Shown one piece after another: positions 44,409-53,105 of a stretch of DNA of 64,000 nucleotides; the first letter of the stretch is position 1, and every line of letters begins with the position of its first letter. The translations under genes were made by a program, and so were the position numbers. The notes beneath the pieces were generated by a model. It was given only the letters and a program-made list of their open reading frames with translations. It had not been told where the DNA came from and did not search any database. Source of the DNA: Mediterraneibacter massiliensis. Its GTDB lineage: Bacteria; Bacillota; Clostridia; Lachnospirales; Lachnospiraceae. The stretch is from NCBI RefSeq assembly GCF_001487105.1, contig NZ_LN913000.1:124001-188000 (forward strand), written 5' to 3'.

Positions 44409-44472
44409 TAAAGGTATTATAATAATACCTTTATGATGATTTCATCATACCTCTATATCTATGAGAAGTCAA
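44409..44472 (-). promoter_or_regulatory. promoter with palindromic operator ahead of the synthase-family gene
   Basis: On the minus strand: TTGACT (44472-44467), 17-bp spacer, TATGAT (44449-44444). Just downstream of the expected start is the 25-bp palindrome at 44409-44433, arms TAAAGGTATTAT and ATAATACCTTTA around one base. The same half-site occurs at 50421 and 50543. Confidence 0.75.
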
Positions 44473-44540
44473 GAGAAAATATAAAATACCATATAAGAAA
44501 ATGGGGAGATATCAAAGGAATAGGAGAGAAGAAGATGAAA

Positions 44541-44567
44541 TTACCGGCAGGGAACACCTGCCGGTAA
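44541..44567 (-). terminator. hairpin after the fadR-type gntR gene
   Basis: Perfect 11-bp arms TTACCGGCAGG (44541-44551) and CCTGCCGGTAA (44557-44567). It lies between gntR and the next minus-strand promoter; the T-run is weak. Confidence 0.55.
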
Positions 44568-44606
44568 AAATAAAGAGATAATAGCGTATCATATTTGTAA
44601 AAATAT

Positions 44607-45446
44607 TTATAAATGATCAAAATTTTCCTGCGAGATACGAGTCTGTTTAGAAGCCTCTGTCAACATCCGGCCTTGCAAGATACGAAGATGATCGGTATTC
44701 AGACTATAAGCCTTTTTGTAATTTCTGTCTTTTAGCGCATTTAAAATTTTTCTGTGGTAAGAATAGGAATGTTTGATCACACCTTCTACAGCACTGGAAC
44801 GTTGAAGCTGTTCTTTTACAAATGGACTCAGGGCGCTCCAAAATTGAAATAGAAATTCGTTTTTTGAGAGCATGATCAATTGTGAATGAAAATCATAATC
44901 CAATTTGGCATATTCTTCCGGAGATTCACAGTACTCCTGTTTTTTTAAAGTCTGCTCGATAGAAATAAGCGCTCTTTCATCTAAACGTTCTGTAGCCAGT
45001 TTAAATGCTTCTTTTTCGATGCAGTGCCGGGCTTCAATATAATGAGAAAGCTGATAATTCCCAATCGTAAACATAGAACGAATGGCTTCCTTTACGCTGG
45101 AGTTGTCATCTGCTAAAAGCGGAAGAAGAGAATCTTCTTCTGCAGAAGTCAGAGACTGTGTTTCCGTTGATTTTTCCTCAGAAGTCAAGAGAGACATAGC
45201 AGAATCTGCATCGACTACATACGTTCCGTTTCCCTGTCTGATAGAGAGTATTCCAAAATATTCTAATTTTTTGAATGCTTCGCGAAGCGTCGTCCTGCTA
45301 ACACCGAATTCCTGTGTCAACATTTTTTCGGAAGGAATTTTATTTCCCTCTTTAAAACGTCCGCTTTTAATTGCTTCTACCATCTGTTCTACGACAGCGT
45401 CTACCAAAGTAACACGCTTGACTTGTAATGAATTATTTTTTGGCAC
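44607..45446 (-). CDS. GntR/FadR-family regulator of the 2-oxoacid regulon
   Basis: 279 aa, longer than usual because of an acidic, Ser-rich linker (LTSEEKSTETQSLTSAEEDS) between domains. N-terminal winged helix: EAIKSGRFKEGNKIPSEKML, FGVSRTTLREAFKKLEYFGI. C-terminal FCD domain: EARHCIEKEAFKLATERL, DYDFHSQLIMLSKNEF, HSYSYHRKILNALKDR with the expected His residues. The start is a GTG at 45446 after GGTGAG. The gene is inside the cluster, and the AAAGGTATT/AATACCTTT palindromes in three promoters are natural candidate sites for it. A ligand such as a 2-oxo or hydroxy acid is inferred. Confidence 0.88.
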   Translation of the reverse strand: MPKNNSLQVKRVTLVDAVVEQMVEAIKSGRFKEGNKIPSEKMLTQEFGVSRTTLREAFKKLEYFGILSIRQGNGTYVVDADSAMSLLTSEEKSTETQSLTSAEEDSLLPLLADDNSSVKEAIRSMFTIGNYQLSHYIEARHCIEKEAFKLATERLDERALISIEQTLKKQEYCESPEEYAKLDYDFHSQLIMLSKNEFLFQFWSALSPFVKEQLQRSSAVEGVIKHSYSYHRKILNALKDRNYKKAYSLNTDHLRILQGRMLTEASKQTRISQENFDHL

Positions 45447-45580
45447 GAGTATCTCACCATTACTTTCTTTTCAATATATTTCCATACATACAATATTATC
45501 ATACAACCCTTTGAAAAGCAATAAAATCAGGAATTACCTGACACATGCCTGTCAAATGAATTTGGAATGAGGGCTGTAGA

Positions 45581-46855
45581 TTATGGCCAGATCCCACGCA
45601 TATTTTTTGCATCGATGACACGTTTTACAGCGATCAGGTAGGCTCCGGTACGTAAAGTGACCTCTTTTTTCTGGGAAATATCCCAGACAGACTGGAAAGC
45701 CTGATCTAAGATCTCTTTTAACTGGTCGTTTACATGCTCTTTGCTCCAACTTACAGATTGGATATTCTGTACCCATTCAAAGTAGGAAACGATGACGCCT
45801 CCTGCGTTGGCAAGAATATCAGGAACCAGAACGACTCCTTTTTTCTGCAAGATTTCATCTGCTTCCATAGAAGTAGGTCCGTTGGCGCCTTCTACGATCA
45901 CTTTTGCACGGATTTTATCTGCATTGCCGGCATGGATCTGGTTTTCTAATGCGGCAGGAACAAGCAGTGTGGTATCCAGTTCCAGAAGCTCTTCATTGGT
46001 AATGTGTTTCACATTATTTTTCTGGTAATCTTTTAAAAGATTCCCCCTTTTTGCGGACAAATAGGCGATGATGTCCGGGATATCCAGACCGTCCGCGCAG
46101 TAGAGTCCGCAGGAGACGTCGCTTACTCCGATGACTTTCATTCCTGCCATATGAAGAAGCTGTGCAGAGATACTTCCCACATTTCCCATACCCTGTACGA
46201 CTGCGGTAGTTCCTTCTACAGAGATCTGCAAAGCGCGCAGGATATTGAGTGAAGTGATCATAACTCCTCGTCCGGTTGCCTCACTTCTTCCCAGAGCTCC
46301 GCCTAATTCCAGTGGTTTCCCTGTAACGACACCGGGCACACAATGCCCCTTTAACATGCTGTAAGTGTCCATGATCCAGCCCATAACATTGGCGTTTGTG
46401 CCTACATCGGGGGCGGGTATATCCTGCTCTGGCCCTATAATAGGAGCAATCATGGCTGTAAAACGCCGGGTAAGACGTCTAAGTTCTCCATCGGATAATT
46501 TGGAAGGATCACAGATGACGCCGCCCTTTCCGCCGCCATAGGGGATGTTTACCACTGCACATTTGAAAGTCATCCATGCAGCCAGTGCTTTTACCTCATT
46601 GCTGTCTACATTTGGATGATACCGGATACCACCTTTGGCAGGTCCGCGGGAAGTGGAATGTTGTACACGGTATCCTTCAAAGACACGAACGCTTCCGTCA
46701 TCCATACGTACGGGGACTGACACTTTTAATTCCCGTTCCGGATGCAGGATAGCTTCATAGTCACTGGCCTCATATCCCAGGAGGGAGGCGGCATGTTTTA
46801 CAGTTGCAATGACATTATCGTAGGGATTGTATTTGTTGTTAGATGTTGTACCCAT
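45581..46855 (-). CDS. gdhA: glutamate dehydrogenase (Glu/Leu/Phe/Val family)
   Basis: 424 aa, hexameric NAD(P)-dependent glutamate dehydrogenase length. VQHSTSRGPAKGGIRYHPNV carries the catalytic Lys region, YGGGKGGVICDP binds substrate, PAPDVGTN follows, and VQGMGNVGSISAQLLHMAG is the Rossmann motif. It interconverts glutamate and 2-oxoglutarate with ammonia, and would recycle the amino acceptor for the two aminotransferases of the cluster. ACGGAG precedes the ATG at 46855. A hairpin (TGACG...CGTCA, 46878-46917) lies between it and the upstream gene at 46936. Confidence 0.92.
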   Translation of the reverse strand: MGTTSNNKYNPYDNVIATVKHAASLLGYEASDYEAILHPERELKVSVPVRMDDGSVRVFEGYRVQHSTSRGPAKGGIRYHPNVDSNEVKALAAWMTFKCAVVNIPYGGGKGGVICDPSKLSDGELRRLTRRFTAMIAPIIGPEQDIPAPDVGTNANVMGWIMDTYSMLKGHCVPGVVTGKPLELGGALGRSEATGRGVMITSLNILRALQISVEGTTAVVQGMGNVGSISAQLLHMAGMKVIGVSDVSCGLYCADGLDIPDIIAYLSAKRGNLLKDYQKNNVKHITNEELLELDTTLLVPAALENQIHAGNADKIRAKVIVEGANGPTSMEADEILQKKGVVLVPDILANAGGVIVSYFEWVQNIQSVSWSKEHVNDQLKEILDQAFQSVWDISQKKEVTLRTGAYLIAVKRVIDAKNMRGIWP

Positions 46856-46935
46856 TTTTATCTCCGTTCTGCACCTCTGACGCTTAAGGCACAAGTGTGA
46901 TCACAAGGTGTGCGTCATTCACCAAAGTGTTTTTG

Positions 46936-47937
46936 CTAAGAGAGTTTATCCAGTACTTCTGTATTTACGATCCAGTCTGCTTGCTCGCCTTTTAGTACTT
47001 TTACCATCTGTTCTGCCGACTGTACGGCCATTTTTCTAGAGCCGCTGACAGTGAGAGCAGAAGAATGAGGGCTGACGATCAGATTTTCCAGAGAAAATAA
47101 TTTCTGGTAAGTATCTAGAAGCTTTCCATCTTTGTCTGTCGGTTCTTCTTCAAAAACATCCAGAGCAGCACCGGCGATCTTTTTCTGTTCCAATGCTTCG
47201 ATCAATGCTTTTTCATCTACGATAGGTCCACGTGAGCAGTTGATAAAGTAAGCGTCGGGTTTCATCAGGGCAAACTGCTCTCTGCTCATCATATGAATGG
47301 TTTCTTCTGATTGCGGGGTATGCAGCGTTACAAAATCGGCCTCTTGCAGGACACTGTTCATATTGGGCATCATTTTTGCTCCATATTTTTGTCCGTCTTC
47401 TTCTCTTAAACGAGGATCATATGCAATCACACGCATGTCAAAAGCATTACAGTATTTGGCAACGATACTGCCGATATGTCCCAGGCCGATGATGCCAACA
47501 GTTTTGCCTTCTATATCATCTGGTTTATAGGTGACTTTGATCGCAAAATTTCCCTTTTTTTGTTCTTTGTCTGCGGTCATAATCTTGCGCCCCAGCATGA
47601 GAATGTACATCATCGTGTGTTCTGCAACGGAAACCGTGGCTGCATGAGGCGTATTTGTTACGAGAACACCCTGTCTGGTCGCTGCTTCAAGATCGATAAG
47701 TTCAGTGCCGATCCCATGCCGGGCAATGACTTGAAGATTCGTACACTTCTCAATCATCTCGGCTGTCAGACGATTATGACGCACGATAATGCCGTCAATG
47801 GAGTCGTCCATCATGGAAAGAAGTGTCTCGGGTCTTGGATCCGGTGCAAGAACGACTTGTTCTACTGCGTCTTCCAGTATTTTCATGCCGTCTGGATGGA
47901 TAAATTGTGTGATGAGGACTTTTTTCTTAAGTTTCAT
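46936..47937 (-). CDS. D-2-hydroxyacid dehydrogenase (SerA-like)
   Basis: 333 aa, without the ACT regulatory domain of classic SerA. NAD-binding motif GIIGLGHIGS with the acidic residue in IAYDPRLRE shows NAD preference. Catalytic triad: Arg in NCSRGPIVDEKAL, Glu in DVFEEEP, His in SPHSSALT. It reduces a 2-oxoacid to the D-2-hydroxyacid or the reverse; phosphoglycerate is possible but the context (aminotransferase, glutamate dehydrogenase, synthase-like enzyme) favours another 2-oxoacid. AGGAGG precedes the ATG. Probably co-transcribed with the dehydrogenase at 45581. Confidence 0.88.
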   Translation of the reverse strand: MKLKKKVLITQFIHPDGMKILEDAVEQVVLAPDPRPETLLSMMDDSIDGIIVRHNRLTAEMIEKCTNLQVIARHGIGTELIDLEAATRQGVLVTNTPHAATVSVAEHTMMYILMLGRKIMTADKEQKKGNFAIKVTYKPDDIEGKTVGIIGLGHIGSIVAKYCNAFDMRVIAYDPRLREEDGQKYGAKMMPNMNSVLQEADFVTLHTPQSEETIHMMSREQFALMKPDAYFINCSRGPIVDEKALIEALEQKKIAGAALDVFEEEPTDKDGKLLDTYQKLFSLENLIVSPHSSALTVSGSRKMAVQSAEQMVKVLKGEQADWIVNTEVLDKLS

Positions 47938-48024
47938 AGGATACCTCCTGTTCGGTAAATAATACTATTTATAGGATAGAAGATCGACGTCTGTGCTATA
48001 AAGTCAATAAAATGTCCAAAAGGA

Positions 48025-48057
48025 CGGAGCGGGATATGCTGTGTATATCCCGTTCCG
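48025..48057 (-). terminator. terminator after the fumarylacetoacetase-family gene
   Basis: Arms CGGAGCGGGATAT (48025-48037) and ATATCCCGTTCCG (48045-48057) with one wobble pair, just beyond the stop codon at 48067 on the minus strand. Confidence 0.65.
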
Positions 48058-48066
48058 TTTGCTGTT

Positions 48067-49113
48067 TTATTTTATCATATTATCAGAAATCACTTTGATT
48101 GGATTGGCGATCTTGCCAATGCCTTCCACTTCTGTTGTGAGGACTTTTCCTTTTCCCAGATCTACATGCTGGAATTTCACTTTGATGTCTTTGCGTTTTT
48201 CAGCATGTTTTTCATCGCCGCCCTGCACAGTGCCCCAGGAAACAATGTCTCCTGCACAAAGTGTGTGCGCGCCGGAAAGATAGCTGATCAGGTAAGGAAT
48301 CTTGAAGAACATATCGCGGGTATTTCCTGTCTGGATATGTTCTCCGTCAAGCCACGCGTCGATATCCAGATTATTTACATCTTCGATCTCGTCAGCGGTC
48401 ACAAGATATGGTCCCATAGGTGCAAAGGAGTCGTAGCATTTATATCTGCCGGCATAGGTAAGCCTCTTGTCTCCTCCTTCTTCCGCAGAACGTTTGGAAA
48501 CAATCCATTCCCTGTTGTCACGGAGCCAGTGAGCAGTCAGATCATTGTGTACCGTGTAGCCGTATACATAACTTTCAGCATCTTTTTCATCAATGAAACG
48601 TCCCTTTTTCGCAATGACAAACGCCATCTCGGATTCAGAACCTACATTGCCGATTTCTTTTGGAATTTCAAGTGTATCATAAGGACCTACTACACAGGTC
48701 GGAACTTTAATAAAGTAATACGGATGTTTTGGCCCGTCCGGCAGATCCGCTATCTCGTATTTCTGCCGATTGTTGATAGCGATGGAGAAAATTTTGGACG
48801 GGGCAGGAATCGGCGCCATATACGTAATCTCTTCCGGTGCGTAAATCAATGTTTCTCCTTCCGGTCCGGCTGCATCTGGATTTTGTGATGCATAGGCCAT
48901 AGCTTCACGGATACATTCTTTTCCTTCTTCTCCGCTTTCAATGATTCCGATCATGCAGGGAGGAGTCATGACATCTGCGCGCTCTTGCGGTTTTGCCTTC
49001 CCGGCTGCCTTCAGAGCAGCTGCATATCCGTAATTGACATCCAGAATCTTCCCGTTGTCCATAAGGACACCTACACGTTGTTCACGACCTGTTTTAAAAG
49101 TACAAAGTTTCAT
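48067..49113 (-). CDS. fumarylacetoacetate hydrolase family protein
   Basis: 348 aa. The C-terminal two thirds has the FAH fold: PAPSKIFSIAINNR, YYFIKVPTCVVGPYDTLEIP, the metal-binding pair in GSESEMAFVI, the third acid in YTVHNDLTAH, and LCAGDIVSWGTVQGG near the end. Family members hydrolyse or decarboxylate acylpyruvates, open aromatic-ring products, or act on oxaloacetate-like 2-oxoacids with Mg2+. The specific substrate is unknown. It follows the aminotransferase gene by 23 bases, so it probably processes the 2-oxoacid that the aminotransferase makes. Confidence 0.85.
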   Translation of the reverse strand: MKLCTFKTGREQRVGVLMDNGKILDVNYGYAAALKAAGKAKPQERADVMTPPCMIGIIESGEEGKECIREAMAYASQNPDAAGPEGETLIYAPEEITYMAPIPAPSKIFSIAINNRQKYEIADLPDGPKHPYYFIKVPTCVVGPYDTLEIPKEIGNVGSESEMAFVIAKKGRFIDEKDAESYVYGYTVHNDLTAHWLRDNREWIVSKRSAEEGGDKRLTYAGRYKCYDSFAPMGPYLVTADEIEDVNNLDIDAWLDGEHIQTGNTRDMFFKIPYLISYLSGAHTLCAGDIVSWGTVQGGDEKHAEKRKDIKVKFQHVDLGKGKVLTTEVEGIGKIANPIKVISDNMIK

Positions 49114-49136
49114 AATTGTATTCTCCTTTTATTTTT

Positions 49137-50321
49137 TTATTGTTTTGCGCGGATGTCCGCTACAAATTTTCTTAAACGTTCCATACCCTCGACACAGTCC
49201 TCGTAAGATGTTGCATAGGAGAGGCGGAGGTTATTTTTAGAATCTGGTCCGAAATCACTGCCGGGGACACAGGCTACTCCATATTCTTCAAGAAAACGCT
49301 GGCAAAAAGTATCCCCATCCATGCCCAAAGAAGAAACATTGGGGAAAACATAAAATGCGGCCTGTGGATATGCGCAGGTAAGTTGCAGTTCTTGTAAGGT
49401 GCCGTATATCAACTTTCTTCTTTTATCGAATTGTTCCAGCATATACGCAATCTCATCTGATTCCTGAGTGAGAGCGGCCAACGCGGCATCCTGTGAGGAC
49501 GCGGTCGCGCACAGTACGAGTTTTTGATGTACCCGGATCAAGATTGACATCAGTTTTTTGCAGGCAGCAATATAGCCTATGCGGAAACCGCACATAGAAT
49601 GGCTTTTGGAAAAGGATTGGATCGTAATCGTTCTTTCCCACATGCCCGGTAGACTGGCGATAGATGTATGCACATGATCTTCATACAAAATACGCTCGTA
49701 TGCTTCGTCTGCAATCACAAGAATGTCGTGGTCGATACAGATTTGACTGAGTTCTTCCAGGCTTTTTTTATCCATGATCGTACCCGTCGGATTGGAAGGG
49801 GTACAAAGCATGAGTAGTTTTGTCTTGGGGGTAATGCTCTGTCTTAGAGCCTGCAGATCAAAATTCCAGTTATCCTCTTCGCGTAAAGGGATATAAACAG
49901 GAACTGCGTTTGCAATTTTTACGATACTGTCGTAAGGGGAATATCCTGGATCCGAGAGAATGACTTCATCTCCTGCATCTACCAGTGCGAGGACAGCTGC
50001 AGCCATGGCCTCTTCACCGCCTACAGTGACCATGATCTCACTGCCCGGATCTGCGTGAATATGATTTTCCTTTTCTAATTTTTCTGCGATGGCTTTGCGC
50101 AGCGCCATGGTTCCGTAATTAGAAGTATAGCGTGTATTACCAGCCTGAAGAGAAGCGCATGCTGCTTCACGGATATACTTAGGCGTGACGAAGTCTGGCT
50201 GTCCGATTTCAAAATGGATTACTGATTGGCCATCTTCTTCTAATTGTCTGGCCCTTTCAAGAACACGTCGGATTCCGGTGAAGGTGATTGCCTTCATCTT
50301 TTTCGGTTCATAATCTTTCAT
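49137..50321 (-). CDS. class I/II aminotransferase (AspC-like)
   Basis: 394 aa PLP enzyme. VIHFEIGQPDFVTP opens the fold, NYGTMALRKAIAEKL follows, CTPSNPTGTIMDKKSL contains the PLP-contacting Asn, VIADEAYERI the Asp/Tyr pair, and TIQSFSKSHSMCGFRIGY the Schiff-base Lys. I prefer the ATG at 50321, nine bases after GAAAGG, over the ATG at 50330 which touches that site. Its promoter has the palindromic operator exactly between the -35 and -10 boxes. The amino donor cannot be told from sequence. Confidence 0.9.
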   Translation of the reverse strand: MKDYEPKKMKAITFTGIRRVLERARQLEEDGQSVIHFEIGQPDFVTPKYIREAACASLQAGNTRYTSNYGTMALRKAIAEKLEKENHIHADPGSEIMVTVGGEEAMAAAVLALVDAGDEVILSDPGYSPYDSIVKIANAVPVYIPLREEDNWNFDLQALRQSITPKTKLLMLCTPSNPTGTIMDKKSLEELSQICIDHDILVIADEAYERILYEDHVHTSIASLPGMWERTITIQSFSKSHSMCGFRIGYIAACKKLMSILIRVHQKLVLCATASSQDAALAALTQESDEIAYMLEQFDKRRKLIYGTLQELQLTCAYPQAAFYVFPNVSSLGMDGDTFCQRFLEEYGVACVPGSDFGPDSKNNLRLSYATSYEDCVEGMERLRKFVADIRAKQ

Positions 50322-50418
50322 GCCATTCATCCTTTCTTTTATATTTAGTTTTGCAGATACGACGGAAGACAGATATATCGTGAACCGTCTTTCACAACAT
50401 CGCGTCTAACATAATATG

Positions 50419-50447
50419 ATAATACCTTTTGAAAGGTATTCTGTCAA
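50419..50447 (-). promoter_or_regulatory. promoter with operator in the spacer, aminotransferase operon
   Basis: Minus strand: TTGACA (50447-50442), 17-bp spacer, TATTAT (50424-50419). The palindrome AATACCTTT-TG-AAAGGTATT at 50421-50440 fills the spacer, so a bound repressor would block polymerase. Confidence 0.75.
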
Positions 50448-50507
50448 TACGTTTAAGTAGAATAATTTGTACAAAAAAAGGAGGGAAAAACTAGTAATAT
50501 ATGACAG

Positions 50508-50571
50508 TTGACAGATTTTTAATTGATATGCATAATAAATACAAAGGTATTATAATATTATGATAATACTT
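50508..50571 (+). promoter_or_regulatory. promoter and operator of the DUF6282 operon
   Basis: TTGACA (50508-50513), 17-bp spacer, CATAAT (50531-50536). AAAGGTATTATAATA at 50543-50557, identical to the site at 44410 over 15 bases, starts at the expected transcription start and is followed by the inverted half ATAATACTT at 50563-50571. Confidence 0.7.
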
Positions 50572-50602
50572 AAAAATCGTAAATATAAAAGGAGGTAAGA
50601 AT

Positions 50603-51490
50603 ATGAATCAGGTAGATTCATTATTGAAGGGATCAGTGGATATGCATATCCACAGTGGTCCTGGATTAGTCAGTCGTTCGCTTGATCATGTAGAAGCGGC
50701 ACAGGAAGCGATGGAGGCTGGACAAAAAGCGATCGTTATTAAGGATCAGCATATACCGTCGGCGGATACGGCAAATATCATTCAGAAATATATTGTAGGA
50801 GATGCACCCTTTCGTATATTTGGAAGTGTAGCTCTTAATAATGCGGCTGGAGGCGTGAATCCCCGTGTCGTAGAAGCAGCGCTTGGCTGTGGCGCAAAAG
50901 TGATATGGATGCCGACACTTTCCGCTAAATTTCATAAAGAAGGGCATGCAAAGATGTCTGCTAAGGCGCAGGCAGCAATGCCAAAGACAAAATTTGCGCT
51001 TTCTCAGGATCCTCCGCTGTCTATATTAAAAGAGGATGGGGGATTGATAGACGAAATCCATGAAATCTGTGAATTGATCGCACAGAAAAATGCAGTGCTT
51101 GGAACCGGACATCTTTCCTGGCCGGAGACATATGCGGTAATCAAAGCGGCGAAAGAGGCAGGAGTAGAGAAGATCGTTGTGGATCATCCGGAACATCTTT
51201 TGAAAGCGACCGCTGAACAGATGAAAGAACTGACAGATCAGGGCGTCTACGTAGAACATGTGTTGGCCTTGGTATATTCCAATAAGTCTTCCCATGAGAA
51301 AATCTATGAAATGATCCGTGCCCATGGCGTGGAATACTGTGTGGTAGCTTCTGATCTGGGGCAGGTGGGTCGTCCGCACCCGGTACAAGGTATGAGAAAC
51401 TTTATCACAGATATGTTGGAAATGGGACTGACGGAAGCAGAGATCCGCAAGATTACTTCCCAAAATCCGGGAGAGCTTCTTGATGTATAG
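50603..51490 (+). CDS. DUF6282 family putative metal-dependent hydrolase
   Basis: 295 aa. GSVDMHIHSGPG gives the His-x-His metal motif of amidohydrolase/PHP-like barrels, with further candidate ligands in VLGTGHLSWPE, VVDHPEH and EYCVVASDLGQ. I place it in DUF6282, whose reaction is not established. AAAAGGAGG precedes the ATG. It is the first gene of a plus-strand operon with a carboxyltransferase, an NhaC-type antiporter and an aminotransferase, divergent from the other aminotransferase. The shared operator suggests that both arms work on one pathway. Confidence 0.8.
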   Translation: MNQVDSLLKGSVDMHIHSGPGLVSRSLDHVEAAQEAMEAGQKAIVIKDQHIPSADTANIIQKYIVGDAPFRIFGSVALNNAAGGVNPRVVEAALGCGAKVIWMPTLSAKFHKEGHAKMSAKAQAAMPKTKFALSQDPPLSILKEDGGLIDEIHEICELIAQKNAVLGTGHLSWPETYAVIKAAKEAGVEKIVVDHPEHLLKATAEQMKELTDQGVYVEHVLALVYSNKSSHEKIYEMIRAHGVEYCVVASDLGQVGRPHPVQGMRNFITDMLEMGLTEAEIRKITSQNPGELLDV

Positions 51491-51528
51491 AAAGTTGTAT
51501 AAAAAGTAAGAGATTTGAGGAATAGCAT

Positions 51529-53064
51529 ATGACGAAGGAACAAAGAGAACTTCTGGAAAAGAAAGAAATGTTTCGCAAGGGCGGCGGAATCAAGGCGATC
51601 GAGAAACAACATAGCATGGGAAAACATACGGCCAGAGAGAGATTGGAACTGCTGTTTGATCCGGGGACTTTTGTGGAAACCGGGTTGTTTGTGAAACATC
51701 ATGCTTCTGCCTTTGGAATGGCTGAGAAAGTTATACCGGCGGATGGAGTCGTGACAGGATATGGATATGTTGAAGGCCACCTTGTATACGCATATTCTCA
51801 GGATTTTACAGCGCTTGGCGGTACACTTGGCGAGATGCATGCAAACAAGATCGCCGCAGTACAAGAGGAGGCGTTGAAGACAAGAGCTCCGATCGTGGCG
51901 ATCAATGATTCGGGAGGCGCCAGGATCCAGGAAGGTGTAAACGCCCTTGGAGGATATGGAAAGATTTTTACAAATAATATCCGATCTTCAGGTATCATTC
52001 CTCAGATTTGTGCAATCTTAGGTCCTTGCGCCGGTGGAGCAGTCTATTCGCCTGCATTGATGGATTTTGTTTTTATGGTGGATGATATAAGTCAGATGTT
52101 TATTACAGGACCACGGGTACTAAAAGAGGTGACTGGCGAGACGGTTTCATCCCAGGAGTTGGGGGGTGCGAGAATACATAGCGAGATAAGCGGATGCGCA
52201 CATTTTAGAGACAGTACAGAGGAAGAATGCTTTGCCCGTATACGGAAATTGCTCGTATTGCTTACGGAACCGGAACAACAGAAAGGAAAGGAGGAGATAC
52301 AAGGGCTGCGGCGCGATCAGAATATGGACTATATTGTGCCGGCGAATCCAAGACAGCCGTACAGTATGCGCAGTGTGATCGACGGCATTGCGGATCGGGG
52401 AGAATTTTTCGAGTATCAGGCAGAGTTTGCTCCGAATATAAGAACGGGTTTTATTCGTCTCAATGGAAGATGTACAGGAGTGATCGCAAATGAACCTATG
52501 GTGCTGGCAGGGTGTTTGGATATCAATGCTTCGGATAAAGCGGCCAGGTTTATCCGGACTTGCGATGCGTTTGAGATTCCCCTTCTGACACTGGAAGACG
52601 TACCGGGATATCTGCCGGGAAAAAGCCAGGAATATGGAGGGATCATCCGGCATGGGGCAAAACTTTTATATGCCTATGCAGAAGCCAGCGTGCCTAAAGT
52701 TACGGTGATTACGAGAAAAGCCTATGGAGGAGCCTATATTGGTATGTGTTCGAAGCATCTGGGCGCAGATTATGTATTTGCCTGGCCCAGTGCTGAAATA
52801 GCTGTTATGGGGGCGGAAGGAGCTGCCAACATTATATTTGCAAAAGAAATCAGACAGGCAGAAGATCCGGAAGAAAAACGTAAGACCTGTATCCGCCAAT
52901 ATGAAGAAGTTATGATGAATCCATATTTGGCGGCGGAATCGGGATATGTGCAAGATATTATTGTTCCATCGCAGACAAGAGAGCGAGTGGGGGCGGCCTT
53001 TCACGCATTGGCACATAAAATGGAACAAAGAATACAAAAAAAGCATGGAAATATCCCGTTGTAG
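51529..53064 (+). CDS. acyl-CoA carboxyltransferase (PccB/MmdA-like), orphan
   Basis: 511 aa. Both carboxyltransferase halves are present: N-terminal YSQDFTALGGTLGEMHANKI, INDSGGARIQEGV, LGPCAGGAVYSPAL; C-terminal LTLEDVPGYLPGKSQEYGGI, VITRKAYGGAYIGM, FAWPSAEIAVMGAEGA. Such proteins move CO2 between biotin and an acyl-CoA in propionyl-CoA carboxylase or Na+-pumping methylmalonyl-CoA decarboxylase. No biotin carboxylase, biotin carrier or membrane decarboxylase subunit is encoded nearby, so partners must come from elsewhere in the genome or the reaction is different. A Na+/H+ antiporter follows. Confidence 0.87.
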   Translation: MTKEQRELLEKKEMFRKGGGIKAIEKQHSMGKHTARERLELLFDPGTFVETGLFVKHHASAFGMAEKVIPADGVVTGYGYVEGHLVYAYSQDFTALGGTLGEMHANKIAAVQEEALKTRAPIVAINDSGGARIQEGVNALGGYGKIFTNNIRSSGIIPQICAILGPCAGGAVYSPALMDFVFMVDDISQMFITGPRVLKEVTGETVSSQELGGARIHSEISGCAHFRDSTEEECFARIRKLLVLLTEPEQQKGKEEIQGLRRDQNMDYIVPANPRQPYSMRSVIDGIADRGEFFEYQAEFAPNIRTGFIRLNGRCTGVIANEPMVLAGCLDINASDKAARFIRTCDAFEIPLLTLEDVPGYLPGKSQEYGGIIRHGAKLLYAYAEASVPKVTVITRKAYGGAYIGMCSKHLGADYVFAWPSAEIAVMGAEGAANIIFAKEIRQAEDPEEKRKTCIRQYEEVMMNPYLAAESGYVQDIIVPSQTRERVGAAFHALAHKMEQRIQKKHGNIPL

Positions 53065-53105
53065 ATGAGAAATGTGGGGAATTATGTAAAGAGAGGAATT
53101 GTGAG

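Noticed and set aside
46878..46917. TGTGATCACA as a CRP-type operator upstream of glutamate dehydrogenase.
   Set aside because: It lies inside a larger TGACG...CGTCA hairpin between two minus-strand genes, and CRP sites of this type are not expected here.
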